Below, one piece after another: positions 34,543-43,850 of a DNA stretch of 64,000 nt; within the stretch, counting starts at the first letter, position 1; each line of letters begins with the position of its first letter. The notes below the pieces were generated by a model, which was given only the letters and a program-made list of their open reading frames with translations, searched no databases and was not told the DNA's origin. The translations under genes and the position numbers were made by a program. Source of the DNA: Bacteroidota bacterium (lineage in GTDB: Bacteria > Bacteroidota > Bacteroidia > Palsa-965); the NCBI GenBank assembly GCA_020402865.1, contig JADBYT010000028.1:1-64000 (forward strand). The letters run 5' to 3'.

Positions 34543-34573
34543 CAAATGTAATCACACAAAGCAAGTAAACAAA
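34543..34573 (-). promoter_or_regulatory. Consensus Bacteroidota promoter (TTTG-N19-TACATTTG)
   Basis: On the minus strand TTTG (34570-34573), 19 bases, then TACATTTG (34543-34550). This exact fit to the phylum consensus predicts a 5' leader of about 55-60 bases for the barrel gene. Confidence 0.72.
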
Positions 34574-34657
34574 CAAATTTTAATGCTGCTGACAACAGTT
34601 TGTCAACAGCAAATAAAAGATGAATGCACTGAATGGATTCAGTAGCCTAAAGCGGCG

Positions 34658-34665
34658 TATTTTTG
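34658..34665 (+). promoter_or_regulatory. Candidate -7 element (TATTTTTG) of uvrB
   Basis: TATTTTTG ends 4 bp before the uvrB ATG, predicting a very short or leaderless transcript. The -33 element is not clear. Confidence 0.4.
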
Positions 34666-34669
34666 CAAA

Positions 34670-36727
34670 ATGAATTTTAAGCTCATTTCTGAATACAAGC
34701 CCACCGGCGATCAGCCTGAAGCCATCAGGCAGCTTGCCGAAGGGATAAACAACGGTACTCCCTGCCAAACCCTGCTTGGTGTTACCGGCTCGGGCAAAAC
34801 GTTTACCATTGCCAATGTAATTCAGCAGGTGCAGCGCCCCACGCTTATTCTCAGCCACAATAAAACACTGGCCGCCCAGCTTTACAGCGAATTCAGGTCT
34901 TTTTTCCCGGATAATGCGGTGGAATACTTCGTTTCCTATTACGACTATTACCAGCCCGAAGCCTACATTGCTTCTTCCGATACATACATTGAAAAAGACC
35001 TTTCCATAAACGAAGAAATTGAAAAGCTGCGCCTTTCTACCACCTCTGCCCTGCTCTCCGGACGCAGGGATGTAGTGGTGATTTCGTCGGTTTCCTGCAT
35101 TTATGGTATTGGCAATCCCGATGAGTTCTCGCAAAACGTAATCAAAATAAAAAAAGGACAGACCATAAGCCGCAATAAATTTCTGCATCAGCTTGTGGGG
35201 TCCCTGTATTCACGCACGGAAGGCGATTTTTTCAGGGGAAACTTCAGGGTGAAGGGCGATACGGTGGATGTGTATCTGGCTTATGCCGATTATGCTGTAC
35301 GTGTGTATTTCTGGGGCGATGAAATTGAGGAAATTGAATCGTTTGAAACTTCTACCGGACGGGTAATTGAGAAGTTTGAAGACATGAATATTTATCCTGC
35401 AAATATTTTTGTGACTTCGCAGGATACCATGAAAGGCGCAATCCGCAGCATTCAGGACGATCTGGTGAAGCAGGTGGAATACTTCAAATCAATAGGCAAA
35501 AACCTGGAAGCCAAGCGCCTCGAAGACCGCGTAACCTATGATATGGAAATGATGCGCGAACTGGGTTACTGTTCGGGAATCGAAAACTACTCGCGCTATT
35601 TCGACGGACGCGCAACCGGTTCCCGACCGTTTTGCCTGCTTGATTATTTCCCCGATGATTTCCTGATGGTAATTGACGAAAGCCATGTTACCGTTGGGCA
35701 GATACGCGCCATGTACGGCGGCGACCGCTCACGCAAGGAGGCGCTGGTGGAATTTGGTTTCCGCCTGCCGGCTGCCATGGATAACCGTCCGCTGAAATTT
35801 GATGAGTTTGAAACCATGATTCCGCAGCTTATCTGTGTAAGCGCCACTCCGGCGGAATATGAGCTTCAAAAATCGGAAGGCGTGGTGGTGGAACAGCTTA
35901 TTCGCCCCACCGGTTTGCTGGATCCGATTATTGAAGTGCGGCCGAGCGATAAACAGGTGGACGATTTGCTGGATGAAATTGAAAAAGTGGTGGCGCGCGA
36001 TGAGCGCGTACTGGTAACCACGCTTACCAAACGCATGGCCGAGGAATTGACCAAGTACTTCATCAACCTCGGCATTCGCAGCCGGTACATACACTCCGAC
36101 GTGGATACGCTGGAACGGGTGGAAATTATGACCGACCTGCGCAAAGGCATGTTTGATGTGCTGGTAGGCATTAACCTGCTGCGCGAAGGACTTGATTTGC
36201 CCGAAGTATCGCTGGTGGCTATTATGGATGCCGACAAGGAAGGCTTTCTGCGCTCCGAACGCTCGCTGGTGCAAACCGTGGGGCGCGCGGCGCGTAACGT
36301 AAACGGCCGGGTAATTATGTATGCCGACAGAATTACCGACTCGATGCAAAAGACCATTGATGAAACCGAGCGTCGTCGTAAAAAGCAGATTGAATACAAC
36401 TTTGAGCACGGCATTACGCCTACGCAAATTGTAAAAGACAAAGATTCGCTGGCCATGGTGCTCGAAAAAACGCGCGGTAAAAACGACAAACGCAAAGCGG
36501 CAGAAAAAGAAGGACCAAAACCGTATATCGAACCCGAAACCACTTCGACACTTGCCGCCGAGCCCGTGGTGCTTTACATGACCAACGAGCAGCTTGAAAA
36601 AGCCATTGGCAAAACACGCCGTGCCATGGAAACCGCCGCTAAGGAAATGGACTTTATGGAAGCCGCCCGCCTGCGCGATGAAATGTTTGCATTGGAACGG
36701 GCCCTGAAAGAACGTTCGCAGAAGTAA
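34670..36727 (+). CDS. uvrB: Excinuclease ABC subunit B
   Basis: 685 aa, full length. UvrB is the helicase-like damage-verifying subunit of nucleotide excision repair. The Walker A GVTGSGKT is at 37-44. The beta-hairpin region YYDYYQPEAYI near 90-100 inserts between DNA strands. The DEAD-box-like IDESH is near 338, helicase motif VI QTVGRAARN near 540, and the C-terminal UVR motif from about 640 contacts UvrC. Stand-alone gene followed by a hairpin terminator at 36750-36778. Confidence 0.97.
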   Translation: MNFKLISEYKPTGDQPEAIRQLAEGINNGTPCQTLLGVTGSGKTFTIANVIQQVQRPTLILSHNKTLAAQLYSEFRSFFPDNAVEYFVSYYDYYQPEAYIASSDTYIEKDLSINEEIEKLRLSTTSALLSGRRDVVVISSVSCIYGIGNPDEFSQNVIKIKKGQTISRNKFLHQLVGSLYSRTEGDFFRGNFRVKGDTVDVYLAYADYAVRVYFWGDEIEEIESFETSTGRVIEKFEDMNIYPANIFVTSQDTMKGAIRSIQDDLVKQVEYFKSIGKNLEAKRLEDRVTYDMEMMRELGYCSGIENYSRYFDGRATGSRPFCLLDYFPDDFLMVIDESHVTVGQIRAMYGGDRSRKEALVEFGFRLPAAMDNRPLKFDEFETMIPQLICVSATPAEYELQKSEGVVVEQLIRPTGLLDPIIEVRPSDKQVDDLLDEIEKVVARDERVLVTTLTKRMAEELTKYFINLGIRSRYIHSDVDTLERVEIMTDLRKGMFDVLVGINLLREGLDLPEVSLVAIMDADKEGFLRSERSLVQTVGRAARNVNGRVIMYADRITDSMQKTIDETERRRKKQIEYNFEHGITPTQIVKDKDSLAMVLEKTRGKNDKRKAAEKEGPKPYIEPETTSTLAAEPVVLYMTNEQLEKAIGKTRRAMETAAKEMDFMEAARLRDEMFALERALKERSQK

Positions 36728-36749
36728 CATCAAAATTATATTTATCTCT

Positions 36750-36778
36750 CACAAAGGCCGTTCGTAACGGCTTTTGTG
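36750..36778 (+). terminator. Intrinsic terminator after uvrB
   Basis: The GCCGTT-CGT-AACGGC hairpin is extended by CACAAA/TTTTGTG arms and ends in TTTTG, 22 bp after the uvrB stop. Confidence 0.75.
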
Positions 36779-36855
36779 CATTTACCACCTGATCTGTTTT
36801 CCTCGCAGGCGGAATTGTATCTTGCACATTCTTTCACCTGCTCACGGTTCCGATT

Positions 36856-39741
36856 ATGAAACGTCTTTTTGCCTTGCTCTTGCTGACTGCAATTGTGTTG
36901 CCTTCTGCAGCTCAAAAAAACAATCAGCCCCCCGCCGCCCCCGAGCCCAAACCCACACCAGCCGCCGAACGCATGGCTGCGCTCGAAAAGCGGAAAGCAG
37001 CCGAACAACGCTCGCTGGTAAGCAACATTGCTTTTACCAACATAGGCCCCACCATTATGAGCGGCCGTGTGACTGATATAGATGCCGATCCGAACGACCC
37101 GACCCGCTTTTATGTGGCCTACGCCTCGGGCGGGGTGTTTTTTACCGGCAACAACGGCACCACGTTCTCGCCCGTGTTCGAGCAGGAAACCAGCATTACC
37201 ATTGGCGATATTGCCGTGAACTGGAACAACGCGGCCAGACCCGAAATCTGGGTAGGCACCGGCGAAGCCAACTCCAGCCGCTCGTCATACGCCGGCACAG
37301 GCGTGTATGTGAGCCCCGACGGCGGTAAAACCTGGCAAAACCGTGGTCTGCACGAAACACACCACATCGGCAAAGTGCTTTTGCATCCCTCTCAAAACGG
37401 CACGGCCTGGGTGGCGGCTATCGGCCATTTATACTCACCCTCGGCCGAGCGCGGGGTGTATAAAACCACCGACGGCGGTAAAACCTGGAGCAAAGCACTT
37501 TACATCGACGAAAACACCGGCGTAATTGATCTTACCGCCGATCCGCAAAACCCCGATGTACTTTACGCCACGGCGTGGCACCGGGAGCGCCGGGCATGGA
37601 ATTTTGTAGAAGCCGGAGCCGGCACCGCCATTTACAAAAGCACCGACGGCGGTAAAACATGGAACATCATCACCACCGCAGCTTCCGGTTTTCCGCAGGG
37701 CAACGACATCGGCCGCATCGGGTTGAGTATTTTCCACGGCAATACACAAATCATGTATGCCGTGGTGGATAACCAAACACTGAAGCCCGCTGCGCAGACC
37801 AGCAGTAAGCGCCTCTCGCCTGCCCGTTTCCGCACCATGAGCAACAGCGAGTTTCTGGCGCTCAACGATACTGAGCTCGAAACCTGGCTGCGCAGTAACG
37901 AATTTCCCGCACAGCACACCGCCGCCTCAATTAAAGCGCAGGTACAAAGCGGCACACTAAAACCCGTGGCCCTGGCCGACTTTGTGTCTGACGCCAATGC
38001 CGATCTTTTCAACCGCCCGATTACCGGCGCCCAGATTTACCGCAGCGACAATGGCGGACAAAGCTGGCAGCTCACCGGCAGCGACGAAAACCTGAAAGAT
38101 CTTTTCTATACCTACGGCTATTACTTCGGCAAAATCTGGATTTCGCCGTTTGACGCCAACGAAATATGGGTGGCCGGCGTGCAACTCCTGCACAGCACCG
38201 ATGGCGGGAAAACCTTTGCGCCCACCGACGGCGCCAACCAGCACGGCGACCATCACGCCTTATACATAAACCCCAAACGCCGCGGGCATTTAATCAACGG
38301 CAACGATGGCGGGGTAAATATTTCGTGGGACAATGGCCTGAGCTGGTTCAAAGCCAATACGCCCGCCGTGGGGCAGTTTTACGCCATAAATGTGGACATG
38401 GCTACGCCTTACAATGTATATGGCGGCCTGCAGGACAACGGTGTGTGGTACGGCCCTTCCAATTACGAAGCCAGTTTGAGCTGGTACGACTACGGGCAAT
38501 ATCCTTACCGGTTCATTTACGGAGGCGATGGCATGCAGGTAATGATAGACCCGCGCGACAATGTGACCGTGTACACCGGTTATCAGTTCGGGCATTATGG
38601 CCGGGTGAACCGCCTTACCGGCGAAACGGCAGAAGTGCGGCCCGAAAATGTGCTGGGCGAGCCGCCGCTGCGGTTCAACTGGCAGGCGCCCATCTGGCTT
38701 TCGGTGCATAACCCCGATATTTTATACATGGGTGCCCAGCGTTTGTTCCGCTCCATGAACAAAGGCGATGATTTCACCGCCATTTCCGGCGACCTCACAC
38801 GCGGAGGCCGCACCGGCGATGTACCTTACGGCACTTTAAGCACCATACACGAATCGCCGGTGCAGTTTGGCCTGCTCTACACCGGCAGCGATGACGGGCT
38901 GGTACACGTATCAAAAAACGGCGGCGAAACCTGGACACGCATTTCCGATGCCCTGCCGCAACACCTGCGCGTAAACCGCGTAATTGCCTCGGCACATGTA
39001 AAAAGCCGGGTATATGTGGTGCTGAGTGGTTTCCAGTGGGATCATTTTGCGCCCTACGTATTTGTGTCGGAAGATTTTGGGGCTACATGGAAGCAAATTG
39101 CCACCGATTTGCCGCACGAACCGGTTAATGTAATTCGCGAAGATCCGGTAAACCCCGATCTGATTTTCATCGGCACAGACAACGGACTTTACTGCTCACT
39201 CAACCGTGGCCTCACCACCATGCGCATGAACGGCGGCCTGCCTGCCGTGGCCGTTCACGACATTGTGATTCACCCCCGCGAGCACGAAATTCTGATAGGT
39301 ACACACGGGCGTTCTATTTACAAAGCATACATCGGAGACCTTCAACTTATTAATTCGGTGAAACTATCTAACTATAATACTATCAGCTATTTAAACCAAA
39401 CCACAAACAGAAACGAAAATCAAACCTCGTTCTCCGAAATGACCATTAGCTGGGTAGCTCCGAAAGCCGGAACAGTAACCATACAATTATGTCCGGAAAA
39501 CGACAACCTGATACTGCTGGAGGTAAAAGACACCTGTGAAGCCGGCCTGAACAGGAAAACCCTTTCTACCCGATTAGACACAGCGGAAGCAAACTCATTT
39601 CGGGAATGGTTAATACTGAAACAGGATCCGCGACGCATAAAATCAGGCCACGACGGAAAATCAAATTTGCCGGCCGGTCGCTACGAACTCATCTTCACCG
39701 ATGAAAAAGGCGTCCGTTTTACACAAAAGGTTGATTTATAG
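36856..39741 (+). CDS. Large secreted Asp-box/VPS10-like propeller protein
   Basis: 961 aa, signal peptide of about 19 residues, then a Pro/Ala-rich linker. Residues 55-830 contain many BNR/Asp-box repeats (SPDGGKTWQN, TTDGGKTWSK, STDGGKTWNI, RSDNGGQSWQL, SKNGGETWTR) that build sortilin/VPS10- or sialidase-type propellers. Proteins of this kind are annotated as glycosyl hydrolases, but no catalytic residues can be assigned here. There is no T9SS tail. The last 130 codons (from about 39350) are markedly more AT-rich than the rest and may have been added or replaced. Confidence 0.8.
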   Translation: MKRLFALLLLTAIVLPSAAQKNNQPPAAPEPKPTPAAERMAALEKRKAAEQRSLVSNIAFTNIGPTIMSGRVTDIDADPNDPTRFYVAYASGGVFFTGNNGTTFSPVFEQETSITIGDIAVNWNNAARPEIWVGTGEANSSRSSYAGTGVYVSPDGGKTWQNRGLHETHHIGKVLLHPSQNGTAWVAAIGHLYSPSAERGVYKTTDGGKTWSKALYIDENTGVIDLTADPQNPDVLYATAWHRERRAWNFVEAGAGTAIYKSTDGGKTWNIITTAASGFPQGNDIGRIGLSIFHGNTQIMYAVVDNQTLKPAAQTSSKRLSPARFRTMSNSEFLALNDTELETWLRSNEFPAQHTAASIKAQVQSGTLKPVALADFVSDANADLFNRPITGAQIYRSDNGGQSWQLTGSDENLKDLFYTYGYYFGKIWISPFDANEIWVAGVQLLHSTDGGKTFAPTDGANQHGDHHALYINPKRRGHLINGNDGGVNISWDNGLSWFKANTPAVGQFYAINVDMATPYNVYGGLQDNGVWYGPSNYEASLSWYDYGQYPYRFIYGGDGMQVMIDPRDNVTVYTGYQFGHYGRVNRLTGETAEVRPENVLGEPPLRFNWQAPIWLSVHNPDILYMGAQRLFRSMNKGDDFTAISGDLTRGGRTGDVPYGTLSTIHESPVQFGLLYTGSDDGLVHVSKNGGETWTRISDALPQHLRVNRVIASAHVKSRVYVVLSGFQWDHFAPYVFVSEDFGATWKQIATDLPHEPVNVIREDPVNPDLIFIGTDNGLYCSLNRGLTTMRMNGGLPAVAVHDIVIHPREHEILIGTHGRSIYKAYIGDLQLINSVKLSNYNTISYLNQTTNRNENQTSFSEMTISWVAPKAGTVTIQLCPENDNLILLEVKDTCEAGLNRKTLSTRLDTAEANSFREWLILKQDPRRIKSGHDGKSNLPAGRYELIFTDEKGVRFTQKVDL

Positions 39742-39836
39742 CTTACCGCATCAACGATCCGCCCATCACACCTTTCGATGAACTCACACTATTAACCGAC
39801 CTTTCATATTATTTTTTCGTTTTTTCGACCAAAAGG

Positions 39837-39868
39837 CTTGACAAAGCATATCCGCGGTTATAAATTTG
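39837..39868 (+). promoter_or_regulatory. Promoter of candidate small RNA (CTTG-N20-TAAATTTG)
   Basis: CTTG (39837-39840), 20 bases, then TAAATTTG (39861-39868). It fits the Bacteroidota promoter form found elsewhere in the window and lies in a region with no downstream open frame. Confidence 0.55.
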
Positions 39869-39872
39869 TCTC

Positions 39873-39945
39873 ATTCTTGCACCGCCCGGTGCAGGTACTA
39901 AGCAAAAAGCGATGCAGCTCGGGGTTACTGCATCGCTTTTGCTGT
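39873..39945 (+). ncRNA. Candidate small RNA, about 70 nt
   Basis: It starts just after a consensus promoter. The transcript would hold an 8-bp hairpin at 39876-39895 (CTTGCACC-GCCC-GGTGCAGG) and a second strong hairpin at 39901-39943 (stem GCGATGCAG/CTGCATCGC extended by A/T arms), followed by T5, a good intrinsic terminator. No open frame fits between promoter and terminator. It matches no RNA family I recognise. An alternative reading is a distant terminator of the 36856 gene, but that would not explain the promoter. Confidence 0.5.
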
Positions 39946-39948
39946 TTT

Positions 39949-40161
39949 TGTTCCCTTCGATAAACTCAGGGAACAAAAGCAAACTACGCTTTGCGGGGGC
40001 AACAAGCTCGGGGAATGAAAGCAAACTACGCTTTTAGCTTTTGACTTATACAAGCGCAGGGAACAAAAGCAAACTACGCTTTTCAGCTTTTGACTTATAC
40101 AAGCTCAGGGAACAAAAGCAAACTACGCTTTGCGGGGGCGACAAGCTCGGGGAATGAAAGC
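39949..40161. repeat. Imperfect tandem repeat cluster (AGGGAACAAAAGC-type)
   Basis: Four copies of a roughly 26-bp unit (CAGGGAACAAAAGCAAACTACGCTTT, given here in description only) begin at 39967, 40009, 40057 and 40116, and a fifth partial copy is at 40149. Two linker types alternate: GCGGGGGCAACAAGCTCG and AGCTTTTGACTTATACAAG. The left end also forms a hairpin with TTTGTTCCCT. The ACAAGCTCAGGGAA core resembles a repeat common in many bacterial genomes. From 40162 to 40366 nothing recognisable is seen. Confidence 0.85.
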
Positions 40162-40366
40162 TATGTTTTACTGTAAGCCTTTTTTAATATTTACCCGCTC
40201 ATTTCAAATGAAGGACAACACACTGGGTATTTCCTTAACTAACGTACGCAATTAGCCGCCAGGCAAAAGCCGCTTGAAAACCAAACGCTTAGGCAATATG
40301 AAAAGCCCGTTAAAAAAGGAACAGCCTTTTTCAGCGGTGGCTACTTTACCAAGCAGGCAAGTTGAG

Positions 40367-40374
40367 TATATTTG
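40367..40374 (+). promoter_or_regulatory. Candidate -7 element (TATATTTG) of the BatA-domain gene
   Basis: TATATTTG ends 6 bp before ATG 40381. TTTA lies 18 bases upstream as a weak -33. It argues against the TTG start at 40372. Confidence 0.4.
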
Positions 40375-40380
40375 CAACAC

Positions 40381-42501
40381 ATGAAATTTGTTAACCCGTA
40401 TTTCCTTTTTGCGTTTGCGGCTTTAGCTATTCCGATTATTATTCACCTTTTCAATTTTCGGAAATTCCGCCGGGTTTACTTTACCAATGTGCGCTTTCTG
40501 CGCGAAGTACAGCTCGAAACACAGTCGAAATCGAAACTGAAACACCTGCTGGTGCTGGCCTGCCGCTTACTCGCGCTTTCTTTTCTGGTGCTGGCTTTTG
40601 CCCAGCCTTTTCTGCCCAAAGAAAATGTGAACCTGCGTGCCGGTCAGAAATTGGTAAGTATCTGGATCGACAATTCCTTCAGCATGGATGCCGTAAACAA
40701 AAGCGGCACCCTGCTTGACGAAGCAAAGAAAAATGCCCGCGATATTGCGCTTGCCTATACGCCAGCCGACAGGTTCCAGCTCCTCACCAACGATTTTGAA
40801 GGCCGCCACCAGCGTCTTGTTTCGCGCGATGAGTTTTTGCAGCTGCTTGACGAAGTAAAGACTTCGCCGGCTGTGCGGCAGCTTTCGGAAGTAGTAACCC
40901 GCCAGCAGGATGTGCTCATGGGCGTTGCCGGCATTGCCAGCGGAAACCGGCAGGCTTTTCTCGTTTCCGATTTCCAGAAAAGCATAAGCGATGTACCACG
41001 CATAAATGCCGATACCTCGCTGCGCGTGCGCCTGCTGCCTGTGGTGGCGCAAAACCGCAACAACGTGTATGTGGATTCAGTATGGTTTGATACGCCGGTG
41101 CGCCGCGCCGGACAAACCGAACAACTTCATGTGCGCCTGCGCAGCCGCAGCACGCAAGACATGGAAAACGTGCCCATGCGCCTGTATATCAACGGCGAAG
41201 CACGCACACCCTCAAGTTTCAGCATTGCGGCCGGCAGCACAAAAGACACGGTAATAGCCTTTACCGTGCGCGAAACCGGCCTGCAGCAGGGGCTTATTGA
41301 AATAAACGACTACCCGGTTACATTCGACGACCGGTTCTGGTTTTCGTTTGATGTGGCTGCCCGCATGCCCGTGCTGGCTATACACAACACACCCGAAGGC
41401 AGCGAACTGCAGAGCGAAGGCGCCGCATTTCTCGGCACACTCTTCGGCAGCGACTCCTCGTTTATTTACACCGCCGCCAGCGAAAAACAGCTCGATTACG
41501 GTTCGCTGCAAGCACAACGTTTCATCATCCTCAACTCGCTCAACACCATTTCCACCGGTCTGGCGGTTGAGCTGAAACGCTTTGTGGACAATGGCGGCAG
41601 CCTGTTTGCCTTTCCGGGTACCGATGCCGAGGTAGAAAGCTGGAACCAGCTGCTCACCAGCCTCGGTGCAAACACGCTGGGCGGCAAAGACACCGTGCGC
41701 ACTGCGGTTGACCGCATCAATTACGCGCATCCGCTTTATCAGGGCGTATTTACCCGCACCGATCAGAACATTGATTTGCCCATGGTAAACGATCATTACC
41801 GCATTGGCAACGCCGTACGCACTACCCAGACCGAACTGCTGCGCCTGCGCACAGGCGAAGTGTTTTGCGCGGCTTCTTCCTCCGGTTCGGGCATGGTTTA
41901 TCTTTGCGCGGTGCCGCTGAGCAGCGCGTGGAGCAACTTTCCGCGCCATGCCGTGTTTGTGCCCACACTCTATCAGGCCGCGTTGTTCAGTCAGGCCCGG
42001 CGCCCGCTGTTCTACACCATTGGCAGCAATGCCGTAATTGATCTGGGCGATGTAAAAGTGAGCGGCGATCAGGTTTTTCACCTCACCGAGAAATCGCGCA
42101 ACTTCGATATTATTCCCTCGCACAGCGTGTTTCAGGGTCGCACACGACTTGATCTTCCGCCCCTGCGCGAATCGGGCAACTACCTTGTGATGCAGGGCAC
42201 CACACAACTTACCGGCGCAGCATTCAACTTCAACCGCCTCGAATCAGACATGCAGCCCGCCGGCGAAGAACTGCTGACCGAAAGCATTGCCGCAGCCGGC
42301 CTCACCCACTTCTCGCTGCTGAAAGACGAAGGCAAAGGACTTACGCAAACACTCACCGAACGCGACTACGGCATCCGTCTCTGGAAAACCTGTATCTGGC
42401 TCGCGCTGGCGTTTTTGCTGGCCGAAGTGCTGCTGCTGCGTTTCTGGAATACATCGCCCAAACCTGTTTCGCCCACCACGGCAGGCACACAGCCTGTTTG
42501 A
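40381..42501 (+). CDS. BatA-domain membrane protein with vWA-like domain
   Basis: 706 aa. The N-terminus FVNPYFLFAFAALAIPIIIHLFNFRK is the aerotolerance-type BatA membrane segment, with a second span near 58-75. A vWA-like domain begins at IWIDNSFSMD (about 93-102), giving a D-x-S-x-S-like MIDAS with one change (DNSFS). A long extracytoplasmic region and a last span near 680 follow. Function is uncertain; these proteins are tied to envelope stress in Bacteroidota. ATG 40381 is chosen over TTG 40372. The dihydroorotase-like gene follows after 11 bp, a neighbour pair common in this phylum. Confidence 0.82.
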   Translation: MKFVNPYFLFAFAALAIPIIIHLFNFRKFRRVYFTNVRFLREVQLETQSKSKLKHLLVLACRLLALSFLVLAFAQPFLPKENVNLRAGQKLVSIWIDNSFSMDAVNKSGTLLDEAKKNARDIALAYTPADRFQLLTNDFEGRHQRLVSRDEFLQLLDEVKTSPAVRQLSEVVTRQQDVLMGVAGIASGNRQAFLVSDFQKSISDVPRINADTSLRVRLLPVVAQNRNNVYVDSVWFDTPVRRAGQTEQLHVRLRSRSTQDMENVPMRLYINGEARTPSSFSIAAGSTKDTVIAFTVRETGLQQGLIEINDYPVTFDDRFWFSFDVAARMPVLAIHNTPEGSELQSEGAAFLGTLFGSDSSFIYTAASEKQLDYGSLQAQRFIILNSLNTISTGLAVELKRFVDNGGSLFAFPGTDAEVESWNQLLTSLGANTLGGKDTVRTAVDRINYAHPLYQGVFTRTDQNIDLPMVNDHYRIGNAVRTTQTELLRLRTGEVFCAASSSGSGMVYLCAVPLSSAWSNFPRHAVFVPTLYQAALFSQARRPLFYTIGSNAVIDLGDVKVSGDQVFHLTEKSRNFDIIPSHSVFQGRTRLDLPPLRESGNYLVMQGTTQLTGAAFNFNRLESDMQPAGEELLTESIAAAGLTHFSLLKDEGKGLTQTLTERDYGIRLWKTCIWLALAFLLAEVLLLRFWNTSPKPVSPTTAGTQPV

Positions 42502-42512
42502 ACATAATAACT

Positions 42513-43775
42513 ATGCAAAGCCATCTCTTTCGCAAAGTAACCATTGTTGCGCCCGGCAGTAAACACCACCTGCAAACAGCTGATCTGCTCATCGAAAACG
42601 GACGCATTGCGCGCATTGCCGGAGCCATTGAACATGCCGGCGCCACTGTACACGAGGTAACCGGACTGCATGTATCGCCGGGCTGGATGGATTTGCAGGC
42701 ACACCTCTGCGACCCCGGCTACGAACATCGCGAAACACTCGAAAGCGGCGCTGCAGCCGCTGCAGCCGGTGGTTTTACGGCTGCACTGGTAATGCCCGAT
42801 ACGCTGCCGGTTACGCAAACCAAAGCCGGTATTGAATATGTACTGCGCCGCTCGGCGCATTTTGCCACCGAACTGGTGCCCGCCGGCGCACTTTCGGTAA
42901 ACCTCGAAGGCAAAGAGCTGGCCGAACTTTACGACATGCACCTGGCCGGCGCCAAAGCATTTTCCGACGGAAATCAGCCCGTTCATCATGCCGGATTGCT
43001 GGTGCGCGCACTCATGTATGCGCACAACTTTGGCGGCCGCATACATGTGCGCTGCGACGATAAATCCATTTCGGCAGGCGGGCAAATGCACGAAGGCGTA
43101 ATGAGCACCTCGCTCGGCCTCAAAGGCATTCCGGCGCTGGCCGAAGAACTCATGGTGGCACGAAACATTTATTTAGCCGAGTATGCCGGTACGCCCGTGC
43201 ATCTTATGGCGCTCAGCACCGCACGCAGCGTGCAGTTAGTGCGCGAAGTAAAAGCCAAAGGACTGCCGGTAACCGCCGCCGTGCATGCCGTAAACCTTTT
43301 CCTTACCGATGCCGCGCTGGCCGATTTCGATACAAACTACAAGGTAAATCCGCCCCTGCGCGGCGAGGAAGACCGCCAGGCCCTGCTTGCCGGCCTCGCC
43401 GACGGCACCATCGACTGCATCACCAGCGGCCACCTGCCCGAAGATGCCGAATCAAAAGTGGTGGAGTTTGATCTGGCGCATTTCGGCATGCTGGGCCTCG
43501 AAACAGCTTACGCACTGGCCGCTACAACAAACGCACTTTCAACCGGAAAGCTGGTGGAGTTGCTTTGCATTAACCCGCGCACCATTGCCGGATTGCCTGT
43601 GCCCGTTGTGGAAGAAGGTGCAGCAGCAAACCTTACCTTCTTCTGCCCCGCCAGCAACTGGACGTTTGATAAAACGCATATCCGCTCACTTTCGGCCAAC
43701 ACGCCGTTTACAGGCACGGCGTTTACGGGTAAGGTGTTTGGAGTGTACAACCGCAACATGTTTATTGGCGCATAA
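42513..43775 (+). CDS. Dihydroorotase-family protein, metal site degenerate
   Basis: 420 aa from ATG 42513; a TTG at 42498 overlapping the previous stop is less likely. It is a clear class I dihydroorotase/amidohydrolase homologue: SPGWMDLQAHLCDPGYEHRE, AAAAGGFTAALVMPDT, KVNPPLRGEEDRQAL, and a C-terminal INPRTIAGLP. The metal-binding D-x-H-x-H is D60-L-Q-A-H here, so the first histidine is lost. The late TDHAPH motif reads TSGHLPED, losing the aspartate. Canonical catalysis therefore looks doubtful. It may be the non-catalytic type that scaffolds aspartate carbamoyltransferase, by inference. Confidence 0.82.
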   Translation: MQSHLFRKVTIVAPGSKHHLQTADLLIENGRIARIAGAIEHAGATVHEVTGLHVSPGWMDLQAHLCDPGYEHRETLESGAAAAAAGGFTAALVMPDTLPVTQTKAGIEYVLRRSAHFATELVPAGALSVNLEGKELAELYDMHLAGAKAFSDGNQPVHHAGLLVRALMYAHNFGGRIHVRCDDKSISAGGQMHEGVMSTSLGLKGIPALAEELMVARNIYLAEYAGTPVHLMALSTARSVQLVREVKAKGLPVTAAVHAVNLFLTDAALADFDTNYKVNPPLRGEEDRQALLAGLADGTIDCITSGHLPEDAESKVVEFDLAHFGMLGLETAYALAATTNALSTGKLVELLCINPRTIAGLPVPVVEEGAAANLTFFCPASNWTFDKTHIRSLSANTPFTGTAFTGKVFGVYNRNMFIGA

Positions 43776-43792
43776 ACCTGCAACGAATAAAG

Positions 43793-43832
43793 CACAAGAG
43801 GCTGTTCCCGATGAAAGGAACAGCCTCTTGTG
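43793..43832. terminator. Hairpin between convergent genes
   Basis: A 16-bp perfect stem (CACAAGAGGCTGTTCC / GGAACAGCCTCTTGTG) with an 8-base loop lies between the dihydroorotase-like gene and yebC. There is no long T-run, so termination on either side is likely but not certain. Confidence 0.65.
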
Positions 43833-43850
43833 TTATGGAAGGAACAGTGC

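Noticed and set aside
35729-36733. 334-residue minus-strand frame
   Set aside because: Antisense to uvrB, no recognisable domain.
43793-43832. Long perfect stem as an IS end
   Set aside because: Single copy between convergent genes; best read as a terminator-type hairpin.
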